DNA of 34,395 bases from a virus: positions 1 through 34,395 of IMG/VR virus record IMGVR_UViG_3300007725_000011. One strand, given 5' to 3'. The notes under the pieces are model-generated. The model was not told where the DNA came from. It ran no database searches and saw nothing but the letters and a program-made list of their open reading frames with translations. This document shows positions 25,345-34,178 of this stretch, in pieces. Numbering within the stretch: position 1 is the stretch's first letter; the number at the start of each line of letters is the position of its first letter. The position numbers and the translations under genes are program-made.

Positions 25345-28300
25345 TTGGACCAACAATCAGTAGATAATATATTTCAACAATATCCATGGGCTTCGGACTC
25401 AACCCTCAAAGCTATCATCATGGCGATTACCAATGATGAGCAAGTTGTACTGCGGGAATTGCGTCGGATAAAAAGAGATTTTGAAGAATTATCCGATTCA
25501 ACTGATAAGATGGATTCTTTACAACGGTCATTAAGTAGTTATGTATCCAAAGTTGGCGATACTGCTAAAAGTACAATGGGAACACTCACTCGTGATATAG
25601 ACCCTATCGCTGGTACTGCTGAGTTAATGGATACCGTTGCTAAAGCTTCAGAGGTTTTGGGTGATGCGTCAGAGGATATTCTAAAATCTGGCAGCAAACT
25701 TATAAAAAATCCATTTGCTAAAGGGTTACTAAAACTCACCGGCGGCGCAGCGGATTTATTAGGAAGCACTGCTGGTAAATTAGCTGCGGCAGGCGCTTTA
25801 GTTGGTAAAGCAATTTCATCATATGATGCTGAGATGCGAGCTTCTATTGATATGGGCGCTCTGAGCGATAATCTGGATGACTTCAATTTATTAAAAGACA
25901 ACGCCGCTGGATTAGGTATGAGTCTCCAGGAGTTATATGGTGCTATGGGCGATAGTATGTATGCATTCACTAACATGTCTGGCGGCAACACATACGATGC
26001 TCAACTTCAATTTACTAAATTCGTACATGCACTTAAAGATGGGCCAGAAGCAATAAATCGGCTGGGTTATTCTGTCGGAGAATTTTCCACGAGATTGGCA
26101 GAAGAAGCCAAGATGTTATATGATATCAGTGACTTGGATTCACTGAATCAACAAACACAGAAAAGAATTGCTGAGGCATTTACAACGTCTACTGAAATAG
26201 CGACCATGCTTGCCAATGTCACTGGTGACAAACGAAGCGAGTTATTGGCAGAACGTGAGCAAGCCAAAACAGATGTTGATATTGTCACCGCAATGAGAAT
26301 TAACCAAGAAGAGTTTCAAAAAATGTATGGCGAAGCTGGCCCGGCAATGGTTAATGAAGCATACGGAAACTTGGCAATGGCTGCTAAAATGCTTGGACCA
26401 GGATTACAAGAATTGATAATGGATGCAACGAAACGAGGCATTCAGAATACACGTTTTGATACCGATATAAAGAACGACATAGGAGAAGAATTAGCTACGC
26501 AATTATCAGCATTCCCTATGGAAACGCAAGAAATGATTCTAACGGCAATGCAGGCAGTAATTACTGACGCTGATTCGGCGGCAACTGATTCAATGTATAT
26601 GCTCCGACGATTCGGTGATGCGGCAAAAACACTCGCCAATCAGGATTTTGCTGATGCTCGTGGTAATGAATATTTTACAACATTCAATGAAAACTTAGCG
26701 CAGGCAAAGAACACTGTCAAGTTATTAAGCAAAAAATCATATGATGAATTAAAGGATGACCTTTTGAATGTCGGCACCCTAGCCGACACAGCGGATGACG
26801 CAATTGAGGTTATAGATGGAGCCAGAATATCATTGAGAAATATGTATTCTGCGATTATTCCTAAACATAGAAATCTTCAGGCATTCCTTGAGATATTTGA
26901 ATCATCACTAGGATTAAGTGTTTCTGCTATTACTACTATGTTGCCAAGTGGTACATTAGACCCAAAAGAAGCGGCTGAAGAGCAATTAGCAAATATGCTA
27001 AAAAAACAAGAAGCCGACCGCCAGGCTCTTGATGATATGAAACGATATCAAGAGATATTAGATAGACCTACATCATCAAATGCGAAAAAACGAGTAGCAC
27101 AAAAACGTATAGACCGAATTTTGTCAGAAAGACAGGTATCGGCTCAACAAGATTTAGAATTTAGTGCCAATCGCAAAATATCGTTGGGCGATGATGGCAA
27201 AACTGTAGTAGTGAAAAATCCAGACGGTTCAAAGTCTATAATGAATGTTAAAAAAGGCGAGACTGTTAATACTACCGCAGATGGAAAAGTATTCGTTACC
27301 ATGGATAGTAAAAAGTTAGTGCCTACTACCATGACCAATGCCGAAGTTCCTCTAACAAATTTGTTGTCGTTAATTGGCAAAGGCGAAGCGAGTGGCAGTT
27401 ATGATGCGAGTAATAATCCTACTGGTTCGGATTTAGATACAAGTAGGGGCGGTAAAAAGCTAACTGAGATGACTATTGCCGAGGTGATGTACTGGCAAAA
27501 TGAAGCGAGTCGCAGCGAAAGGTTAGGTGCGGTAGGCAAGTATCAAATGATACCTTCAACATTCAAGGAAGCAGTTGAACGAGGAGGATACGATAAAGAT
27601 GCTATCTTTAATGCTGAAATGCAGGATAAGATGGCAACTGATTGGTTCTTATTGGGTGGTGTTAAACGTCCTATGCTGTCTGCTTTCCTAAAAGGTACGC
27701 CATACAACGGTCGTGAAGTTTCCGTGGAGGAAGCAATGACTGCTGGAGCTATGGAATGGGCAGCATTGCCTGTGCCATATGATATGGCAGGAAGAAATCG
27801 TAGAGTTCGTGCGGGAGAATCATACTATGAAGGTGATGGTCAAAACTCTGCTAATATTAGTATTGATGCGTATAGAAAGGCATTGATTGACGCTAAGAAT
27901 CAATTAGCAAATAAATCGGAGCAGCCAAAACCTCAGAAAAAATCTGTGCCCGATATCAAAGAGCAAGTAGAAGATGTATTGACAAAAGACAAGTTGTCCG
28001 CGCCACCTGTTGTTGATGTAAAAGAGCAAGTAGAAGATGTATTGACTGAGAATAAGCCTTCGGATGTGCCTGTTGTTGATGTAAAAGGACAGGTCATAGA
28101 GGCATTAGATGAACACGAGACTAAAACTTCACAGGATATTCGCACGACCGACCAAAAAGAAGATAAAACAGAGACTCCTATTCCTTCACAGGCATCTGTG
28201 CCTGACATTAAAGAGCAAGTGGAAAGTGAATTAGAGAGACAAATAGTTGAGCCATCTTCTGAGCCAACGCCTCATATACCGTACAAAGACTTGACACTGG

Positions 28301-29118
28301 AAGCAAGGATACAGGCGGTAGAGGAAAGTATTCGTAGAAACAAGGCATACGAAAACCCTAACAAGAGAGTGATAAAAGCATTTGAAACCGAGTTAGCATC
28401 ACTGCGCCGAATGGAGGCGAAAAATGCCGAAGCGAGTATAAAACGCAGTGAAGAACAGTTAGTAGAGCAATCTGAAGAGACTATGCCTGATTTGTCAAGC
28501 ACTGTAGAGGTTGATATTCCTTCAACCTACAGTGAAGACAATCTTGCTGTAAATTTCGCTAAAGGTATAAATGAAGACTATGATTCTCATCAAGAAGAAA
28601 AATCGCAACCTAAAGTAAAAACAACACCTCAGCCGACGGCAGAGCAACGCTGGGAATACGAAGGTGAGTATTTGACTGAGGAAGAAATTAACAATAGATT
28701 TGGTTTAGGTCAAGATGAGATGGCCAATGAGAATATTGACCGGTTGGCATATGAAGCATCGGATGTATTAAATGATGCACTAGGGGAATTAATCAAAGCT
28801 AATACACCGCCGACTCCGAGTGAGTTTGGTGATACAACATATGGAAATCCGGCGGCAATGCCTCCTGCGTTTTCTTCTCCTAGTGGAAAGGCAATTCCTT
28901 CGGTTTATGACACTTCGCAGTATCCACAGTCTGCCACCGGGCAAGAAATTGAAGAAGAAAAGCGAAATTCTGAGAAACCTGAAACAGACTCAGTTGCAGA
29001 CATAACGGAATATTTGAAAAAATCAAATGCGTTGGATAATGAAATAAATCGCAGAATGCGAAATATAGGCACGACACTTCACCGTGCCAATGCGGCAGCA
29101 TATCAGAGGACAGTGTAA
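25345..29118 (+). CDS. Tape-measure-like tail protein with a muramidase-type domain
   Basis: A protein of 1257 aa. The start is TTG; its use is supported because WASDSTL at residues 15-21 matches WASESTL at 19-25 of the following protein. Residues about 40-560 are mainly helical, with a Gly/Ala/Leu-rich hydrophobic stretch near 125-165 (LLKLTGGAADLLGSTAGKLAAAGALVGKAI). Residues about 670-840 form a lysozyme-like domain resembling phage lambda R (GH104): LIGKGEASGSYDA (candidate catalytic Glu681) and GAVGKYQMIPSTFKEA (Tyr733), then AMEWAALP. The C-terminal third is charged and repetitive: four copies of a [IV]KxQVE/I-type unit (residues about 868-965) and long Glu/Lys helices. Likely role: tail tape measure or hub-lumen protein that opens peptidoglycan at injection. 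T4 gp29 has 590 aa and no such domain. The gene ends directly at the ATG of its apparent paralogue. Confidence 0.75.
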   Translation: MDQQSVDNIFQQYPWASDSTLKAIIMAITNDEQVVLRELRRIKRDFEELSDSTDKMDSLQRSLSSYVSKVGDTAKSTMGTLTRDIDPIAGTAELMDTVAKASEVLGDASEDILKSGSKLIKNPFAKGLLKLTGGAADLLGSTAGKLAAAGALVGKAISSYDAEMRASIDMGALSDNLDDFNLLKDNAAGLGMSLQELYGAMGDSMYAFTNMSGGNTYDAQLQFTKFVHALKDGPEAINRLGYSVGEFSTRLAEEAKMLYDISDLDSLNQQTQKRIAEAFTTSTEIATMLANVTGDKRSELLAEREQAKTDVDIVTAMRINQEEFQKMYGEAGPAMVNEAYGNLAMAAKMLGPGLQELIMDATKRGIQNTRFDTDIKNDIGEELATQLSAFPMETQEMILTAMQAVITDADSAATDSMYMLRRFGDAAKTLANQDFADARGNEYFTTFNENLAQAKNTVKLLSKKSYDELKDDLLNVGTLADTADDAIEVIDGARISLRNMYSAIIPKHRNLQAFLEIFESSLGLSVSAITTMLPSGTLDPKEAAEEQLANMLKKQEADRQALDDMKRYQEILDRPTSSNAKKRVAQKRIDRILSERQVSAQQDLEFSANRKISLGDDGKTVVVKNPDGSKSIMNVKKGETVNTTADGKVFVTMDSKKLVPTTMTNAEVPLTNLLSLIGKGEASGSYDASNNPTGSDLDTSRGGKKLTEMTIAEVMYWQNEASRSERLGAVGKYQMIPSTFKEAVERGGYDKDAIFNAEMQDKMATDWFLLGGVKRPMLSAFLKGTPYNGREVSVEEAMTAGAMEWAALPVPYDMAGRNRRVRAGESYYEGDGQNSANISIDAYRKALIDAKNQLANKSEQPKPQKKSVPDIKEQVEDVLTKDKLSAPPVVDVKEQVEDVLTENKPSDVPVVDVKGQVIEALDEHETKTSQDIRTTDQKEDKTETPIPSQASVPDIKEQVESELERQIVEPSSEPTPHIPYKDLTLEARIQAVEESIRRNKAYENPNKRVIKAFETELASLRRMEAKNAEASIKRSEEQLVEQSEETMPDLSSTVEVDIPSTYSEDNLAVNFAKGINEDYDSHQEEKSQPKVKTTPQPTAEQRWEYEGEYLTEEEINNRFGLGQDEMANENIDRLAYEASDVLNDALGELIKANTPPTPSEFGDTTYGNPAAMPPAFSSPSGKAIPSVYDTSQYPQSATGQEIEEEKRNSEKPETDSVADITEYLKKSNALDNEINRRMRNIGTTLHRANAAAYQRTV
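27946..28236 (+). repeat. Four imperfect coding repeats (KEQVEDVLT units)
   Basis: Within the 1257-aa gene the unit '[DI][IV]KEQVEDVLT' occurs at about 27952, 28015, 28078 (degenerate, VKGQVIEALD) and 28204 (IKEQVESELE). Copies 1 and 2 share 26 identical bases (27958-27983 and 28021-28046), 63 bases apart, which points to recent duplication. Confidence 0.8.
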
Positions 29119-32100
29119 ATGGCAACAAATAACATACGATTACCAGACGGTTCAACTATTGCGATACCAGCGTGGGCTTCGGAAAGTACTTTACAACAGT
29201 TGTTGATAGAGGCAAGAAAAAATAGTACTAATCACGAAATGGTAGAAAATGCCATTAGGTCACTTGATTTAGATTCTGAAGAGTTTCAAGATGCGTTAGC
29301 TAATTTAGATGGCGCTATCCGAGACGCGGCTAAAAAAGAGAAAGAAAAAAGTAAAGCAATCACTGATAAGTTAAGGTCTTCTGGTTCTAAAATAGCTGGC
29401 GCTTTAAACGATACTTCTCGTCCCTTAACAGGTATGACAAATGCTATGGGTGCTCTTGCTGAGGGTGCCGGAGGCGTCACATCCGAATTCCTAAAAGGCT
29501 CTAAATGGGCTAGTAAATTCGGCGATAAAGCATCTATGCTAGGCGATGTAGGTGTTGCGGCAGCTGGTACATTTATGACCTGGGTAGGTTGGAATGCCGC
29601 TAAAATGGAGCAATTTGCTGAAGCCCAGCAATCTATGATTGATAGTGGTGTCATATTCTTTGATACTTCAGGCGCATTCAACGATTTATATACTCAAGTT
29701 CAGCAAAATGGTATAACATATGCTCAATTAACTAATGTAGTTACACAATATGGATTTGGTATCGCTGGATTATCAAAAGGCGTGTCAGATGGTACTAAAG
29801 TATTTGCGGACTTAATAAGTGGTGACGAAGGCATACTCAAACTGTCAGATAAATTTGGCGACTATGGGTTATCACATGATGAATTGATGAATGTTTATGC
29901 CCAATACATTGAAACGCAAGTGCGTCAAGGAAGAATCAATGGTGACATTGAATCTAATAAAAATGCTCTAAACGAAAGCTTTAACAAATTGATGTTGGAA
30001 ACTACAGCGTATGCCAGTTTGACTGGTATGAATCGTAGTGCTGTTCTGAAGAGTATGTTAGACGGCATGAATGATGTAATGCGTGGTTCGGCATTAACAG
30101 ATTTAGAAAAATCCGGACACGGAGATGTTGCCACACGAGTAAATGAAACATTAAACGCTTTAGGTTTATTTGCTGAAATGTCAGGCGAGTCAGGAGCTAA
30201 GCCGTTGTTTGACCAGCTTCAAAAGGCGATGATTGAAGGCATAGCGGTTCATGCGGATAATCCTAGTCTATTCAACATAGAGCATCAACTATCTAACAAT
30301 CCAGCACTACAACAACTGGTTCGTCAATCGGGTTTATCTGACTTGTTGAATAGGGTAGGCAAAGGCGAAGAAGTAGCATTTGAAGAAATGACTGAATTTT
30401 TCAATGCAGGTAGATTTGCTGAGCAAGCGGACCAATTTGCTAAGTTATCTGGCAACACGAGTGAGTTGGCAGAGTTGGCATGGACATTATCTGTTGCTGA
30501 AAACGAAATAAGAAACAGAACCAAAGATGTAGGTGAAAAAATCAATGAAGCTGGTGGATTTTATGAGTATGTCAAGAGAACCGGCGAGTTGTCTGAAATA
30601 GCTGGACAATCTGTTGTTTCTATGAACAACATGACTACTACTTTCATACAAGCACAAGAAGCAATAACACTGGATTTACAGTCGTCTTCCGAGACAGTGA
30701 AGGAATTCACAGATATAATGCAGAAAGCGACCGATTGGGTCAAAAAAGCTGTGAATGGAACTGGTGATGACGTAACCGCACCGCCTACAAATGAATTGGA
30801 TATAAATTCACTTGACCCTTCTATGGATAGTTGGTGGAATGATGTGTTCTTGCCAGCCTCCGAAGGGTTGAATCCTATGCGGCCGCGAGTGGATACTAAC
30901 GCTAGTTATATTACTGAGCCTTATTATAGAAATTTCAACACTCAGGAAATAGAAGATGACGCATTTGCGGAAGAATTGAATGCTCAAATAGAGAAATTGA
31001 AATCTGAAGGCAAAACGACACAAGAAGCTAGGGCGGCTGTTGTACAACAATATGGCATAGAAAAACTCAAAGAAGCTGGCATGATTGGTCTGAGAGATTT
31101 CAGTAAGTATGCTAAAATAGTAGATGGTAAAGAGGTAGAAGTATCCAAGCAAGAATATGACTTGGCTGTTAAGCCTGAGGTTTTATTGCCGACTGTACAA
31201 CATGAATTAAAACCAGGCGAAAAAATAGAAGTTACTGATGAAAGAAACAATACACTGACTGAACCTGTTCAAGTAGAATACAACGATGTAACAAATTCCG
31301 ACACTGATGTACAACAACCTACTATTGTTGATATACGAGGATTTGATGATAATAATATTGAACCACCTAGAGTAGTTGTCACGAATGAACTTGAAAATCC
31401 AGAGATTGTTCCAAAAACTACTGTTGAGATACGAGAAAACACCGACTCCAGAATTGAACCAAAAGAATCTGTTCCAGTAGTACCAGAATCAGTAGATAGA
31501 AATGTTCAACCGACTATTGTTGAGATACCAGACCCTGTTCATACGAAATATTTAGAAACAACTGTTAATCTTGAGATGGAACAACCAGACGATGTAAAGG
31601 TTGAACATGAAATACTTCCTGCACCATCTCCAGCTACAATAAATGTGAATCATAATGTTGAACATGATGTTGATTCTGGGCCTGTTAATGTAGAGCACGA
31701 AATAGCTGAACCAGCCATTCAGACACGTCCTTCTGTTAAAACTGAAGAGGTATCATCTATCAACGATAGAGTAGCAAACGAAAATCTTCAGGTGAAAACA
31801 CCAAGGGAAACAGAGAAGCCAGAACCTATACAAACTACATCCAGAACGAAAGTTGAGCTTGTTACAAATGAAGAAAAAATAGCTGATGCGTTTATTACGG
31901 CTGCTGGTATCGTACAATCAATTCGTTCTGATAGTGATAATCCGGTATCTGGTCAAGTGTTGAATCAGTTCAAAGTGCGTCTGGATGATATGTACGATGA
32001 ATATGATGTAGGAGATACAAATAACGATAATAACATAGACATTCGTGATATAAAAGAAGCTTTACTTGGCAAAGAAACTATGTTAAAATTACTCAGTGAG

Positions 32101-32145
32101 ATGGAAAGTATTGTCGGCGAATTCAAAAAACTTCAAGCCGAATGA
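29119..32145 (+). CDS. Second tape-measure-like structural protein, paralogue of the upstream gene
   Basis: A protein of 1008 aa; its ATG follows the preceding stop with no gap, with AGAGGA upstream. Opening MATNNIRLPDGSTIAIPAWASESTLQQLLIEA shares the WAS[DE]STL element with the preceding protein and then a similar layout: charged helix, Gly/Ala-rich hydrophobic segment (DVGVAAAGTFMTWVGWNAA, about 143-162), and long helices (to about 550). No lysozyme-like motif is visible. Residues about 720-830 contain three degenerate repeats of about 32 residues (QPTIVDIR..., KTTVEIRE..., QPTIVEIP...). Near the C-terminus, residues 966-977 (DTNNDNNIDIRD) followed by IKEALLG form an EF-hand/dockerin-like calcium loop. 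Likely a hub or tape-measure component; function inferred from layout and position before the portal. Confidence 0.6.
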   Translation: MATNNIRLPDGSTIAIPAWASESTLQQLLIEARKNSTNHEMVENAIRSLDLDSEEFQDALANLDGAIRDAAKKEKEKSKAITDKLRSSGSKIAGALNDTSRPLTGMTNAMGALAEGAGGVTSEFLKGSKWASKFGDKASMLGDVGVAAAGTFMTWVGWNAAKMEQFAEAQQSMIDSGVIFFDTSGAFNDLYTQVQQNGITYAQLTNVVTQYGFGIAGLSKGVSDGTKVFADLISGDEGILKLSDKFGDYGLSHDELMNVYAQYIETQVRQGRINGDIESNKNALNESFNKLMLETTAYASLTGMNRSAVLKSMLDGMNDVMRGSALTDLEKSGHGDVATRVNETLNALGLFAEMSGESGAKPLFDQLQKAMIEGIAVHADNPSLFNIEHQLSNNPALQQLVRQSGLSDLLNRVGKGEEVAFEEMTEFFNAGRFAEQADQFAKLSGNTSELAELAWTLSVAENEIRNRTKDVGEKINEAGGFYEYVKRTGELSEIAGQSVVSMNNMTTTFIQAQEAITLDLQSSSETVKEFTDIMQKATDWVKKAVNGTGDDVTAPPTNELDINSLDPSMDSWWNDVFLPASEGLNPMRPRVDTNASYITEPYYRNFNTQEIEDDAFAEELNAQIEKLKSEGKTTQEARAAVVQQYGIEKLKEAGMIGLRDFSKYAKIVDGKEVEVSKQEYDLAVKPEVLLPTVQHELKPGEKIEVTDERNNTLTEPVQVEYNDVTNSDTDVQQPTIVDIRGFDDNNIEPPRVVVTNELENPEIVPKTTVEIRENTDSRIEPKESVPVVPESVDRNVQPTIVEIPDPVHTKYLETTVNLEMEQPDDVKVEHEILPAPSPATINVNHNVEHDVDSGPVNVEHEIAEPAIQTRPSVKTEEVSSINDRVANENLQVKTPRETEKPEPIQTTSRTKVELVTNEEKIADAFITAAGIVQSIRSDSDNPVSGQVLNQFKVRLDDMYDEYDVGDTNNDNNIDIRDIKEALLGKETMLKLLSEMESIVGEFKKLQAE
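31316..31540 (+). repeat. Three degenerate coding repeats, about 32 residues each
   Basis: Units begin at about 31316 (CAACCTACTATTGTTGATAT), 31412 (AAAACTACTGTTGAGATACG) and 31505 (CAACCGACTATTGTTGAGAT), a period of roughly 93-97 bases. The protein pattern is [QK]-[PT]-T-[IV]-V-[DE]-I followed by a variable Pro/Glu-rich stretch. Confidence 0.65.
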
Positions 32146-32160
32146 TAGAATTTATAATGA

Positions 32161-32168
32161 TATAAATA
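32161..32168 (+). promoter_or_regulatory. Late promoter for the portal gene
   Basis: An exact TATAAATA in the 53-base gap between the second tape-measure-like gene and the portal gene, 30 bases before the portal ATG. Confidence 0.85.
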
Positions 32169-32198
32169 AGACTATATTAGATTACTACAGGAAATAAA

Positions 32199-33863
32199 AT
32201 GTCTTGGAAAAAGCACTTCACCCGCTATGATGGCTCAGATGCGCCTAGAGCGAAAACAAATAGATGGCAGTCTTGGCTACCAGAGGTATATTCTGGGCAG
32301 CCTAACCGTATTGAGCGTTATGTTCAGTACGACCAAATGGACATGGATAGTGAGGTAAATGCGGCACTAGACACTATTGCTGAATTCGGCACACAGCCAG
32401 ATACAGAGACATTGCTGCCTTTCCGTATAAATTATAAAACAGAAATGACTGAATCAGAGGTACGAGCAATTGAAACTTCTCTGAAGCAGTGGTGTAACAT
32501 CAATGATTGGGAGCGCCGCGCATTCAATTTATATCGTTCAACTATTAAATACGGTGACCAGTTCTTTATTCGTGACCCTGAGACATGGAAACTTATTTGG
32601 GTTAATCCGGCAGATGTAACTAAAGCAGTTGTAAATGAGTCAAACGGTAAAGAAATTGACCAGTATATTATAAAAAATTTACAGTTGAATATGCAAGATT
32701 TGGTAGCAACTGATACTCGTAAAATTCAAAATGCTGGTATTCAAACACAAGCAGGTTACACTGCTAATCCTGGAACAACCGGCAACTGGCAAGGTACTGG
32801 TGCTAATAGCAATGAAGAATTCGCTGTTGATGCAAGTAATGTTGTTCATATTGCCCTAACTGACGGCATGAACATTGGCTGGCCTTTTGGTTCTTCTATA
32901 CTAGAAAACATCTTCAAAGTATACAAACAAAAAGAGCTATTAGAAGACTCAATTATTATCTATCGTGTACAACGAGCGCCAGAACGCCGTGTATTCTACA
33001 TTGATGTAGGTAACATGCCAGCGCACAAAGCAATGTCATTCGTAGAACGAGTTAAAAACGAAGTACACCAAACACGTATTCCTAACCGCACAGGCGGTGG
33101 TACAAATGTAATGGATGCTGCATACAATCCGCTATCTATCATGGAAGATTACTTCTTTGCCCAAACTGCTGAAGGTCGTGGCTCTAAAGTAGAAGTACTA
33201 CAGGGTGGTGATAACCTAGGCGAGATTGATGACTTAAAATACTTTAATAACAAGTTGATGCGTGGTCTTCGTGTTCCTAGCTCATACTTGCCTACTGGCC
33301 CAGAAGACGGCACTGCTCCATACAATGATGGCCGTGTTGGCACAGCATTGATTCAAGAATTCCGATTCTCAAAATACTGTGAACGACTACAGCAAATCAT
33401 GCTACCTGCTCTAGACAAAGAATTCAAACTATTCCTTAAAAATCGCGGCATTGAAATTCCTGCTGGCATGTACGATCTACAGTTTGGTGAGCCACAATCG
33501 TTCAGTCAATATCGTGATATTGAGTTGGATGCGGCTCGTGCTGGATTGTTCGGACAACTTGAAGGTGTTCCGTATCTTTCACGCCGATTCGCTCTTAAGA
33601 AGTATCTTGGTCTTACTGAAGATGAGATTACAGAGAACGAAGCTATGTGGCGTGAAGAGAATCGTGATGATTCGGCTCCAGAACAAGATGCCAAGGGTGA
33701 AATGGATGCTCTAGGACTTCGTGCTGGTGATATAGATAATTTTGAGCCAACAGAAGTGGATGATGAGTTTGGCGATGATGCGGCGGCTATGGATGACCAA
33801 GCGGCACAAGACTTTGATAGTCCTATTAGCGGGGCAGAAGGTGGAGAAGAAAATGAGATTTAA
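32199..33863 (+). CDS. gp20: Portal vertex protein gp20
   Basis: A protein of 554 aa (T4 gp20 is 524). Conserved portal stretches are plain: PNRIERYVQYDQMDMDSEVNAALDTIAEF (about 36-63), IKYGDQFFIRDP, VVHIALTDGMN, IIYRVQRAPERRVFYIDVGNMP (about 250-270), and KVEVLQGGDNLGEIDDLKYFNNKLMRGLRVPSSYLPTGPEDG (about 330-371). The last 60 residues are acidic and probably disordered. gp20 forms the dodecameric ring at one capsid vertex that starts head assembly, docks the terminase and passes DNA. It has GGAAAT as a weak ribosome site and its own late promoter. Its end overlaps the next small gene by 11 bases. Confidence 0.97.
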   Translation: MSWKKHFTRYDGSDAPRAKTNRWQSWLPEVYSGQPNRIERYVQYDQMDMDSEVNAALDTIAEFGTQPDTETLLPFRINYKTEMTESEVRAIETSLKQWCNINDWERRAFNLYRSTIKYGDQFFIRDPETWKLIWVNPADVTKAVVNESNGKEIDQYIIKNLQLNMQDLVATDTRKIQNAGIQTQAGYTANPGTTGNWQGTGANSNEEFAVDASNVVHIALTDGMNIGWPFGSSILENIFKVYKQKELLEDSIIIYRVQRAPERRVFYIDVGNMPAHKAMSFVERVKNEVHQTRIPNRTGGGTNVMDAAYNPLSIMEDYFFAQTAEGRGSKVEVLQGGDNLGEIDDLKYFNNKLMRGLRVPSSYLPTGPEDGTAPYNDGRVGTALIQEFRFSKYCERLQQIMLPALDKEFKLFLKNRGIEIPAGMYDLQFGEPQSFSQYRDIELDAARAGLFGQLEGVPYLSRRFALKKYLGLTEDEITENEAMWREENRDDSAPEQDAKGEMDALGLRAGDIDNFEPTEVDDEFGDDAAAMDDQAAQDFDSPISGAEGGEENEI

Positions 33864-34047
33864 TGAAGTAGAAAGAAGCGCAAAAGATGACGAATACGGC
33901 AAGTGGGAGATTGATGATACCCGCCGTCCCCGTTTGACATTGAAACATTTGAATAAAATGCGTAAGCGCAGAGCGGCTGCTGAGGCTGAACATGCTACTG
34001 AAGCGGAAAATTGGCGCGATATGTATGCGCAGGCACAGGGCGAATAA
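33853..34047 (+). CDS. Small basic unknown protein after the portal (64 aa)
   Basis: An ORF of 64 aa from ATG 33853, within the last codons of gp20, with GGAGA 6-8 bases upstream. An earlier in-frame ATG at 33742 would overlap the portal by 120 bases and is unlikely. Sequence MRFNEVERSAKDDEYGKWEI followed by RRPRLTLKHLNKMRKRRAAAEAEHATEAENWRDMYAQ: an acidic start, a basic helix and an Ala/Glu helix. In T4-like phages small prohead-core genes follow gene 20, so a role in head-core assembly is possible, but I do not recognise the family. Confidence 0.72.
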   Translation: MRFNEVERSAKDDEYGKWEIDDTRRPRLTLKHLNKMRKRRAAAEAEHATEAENWRDMYAQAQGE

Positions 34048-34050
34048 ATA
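34043..34050 (+). promoter_or_regulatory. Candidate late promoter variant at the end of the 64-aa gene
   Basis: AATAAATACTACT is one base from the extended T4 late consensus. It overlaps the stop codon of the 64-aa gene and precedes the terminator-like hairpin, an unhelpful place for a promoter of the next gene unless the hairpin is read through. Confidence 0.35.
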
Positions 34051-34085
34051 CTACTATAATCGTATTTTAAATGATTTTTTCTCAA

Positions 34086-34109
34086 AAAACGCGGTTTTAA
34101 CCGCGTTTT
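34086..34109. terminator. Intrinsic terminator, symmetric
   Basis: AAAACGCGGTT and AACCGCGTTTT are perfect complements around two T bases; the GC-rich core is followed by a T-run on the plus strand and, by symmetry, on the minus strand. It lies between the portal unit and the gp67-like gene. Confidence 0.8.
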
Positions 34110-34178
34110 GTCTTACTTACAACCAAAACACATTAAATATAAGTGTTATAACCTATCTATAGAAAAGGAGATTTACAA

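Noticed and set aside
33742-34047. Longer 101-aa version of the small gene after the portal
   Set aside because: It would overlap the portal by 120 bases; the ATG at 33853 has a ribosome site and the usual short overlap.
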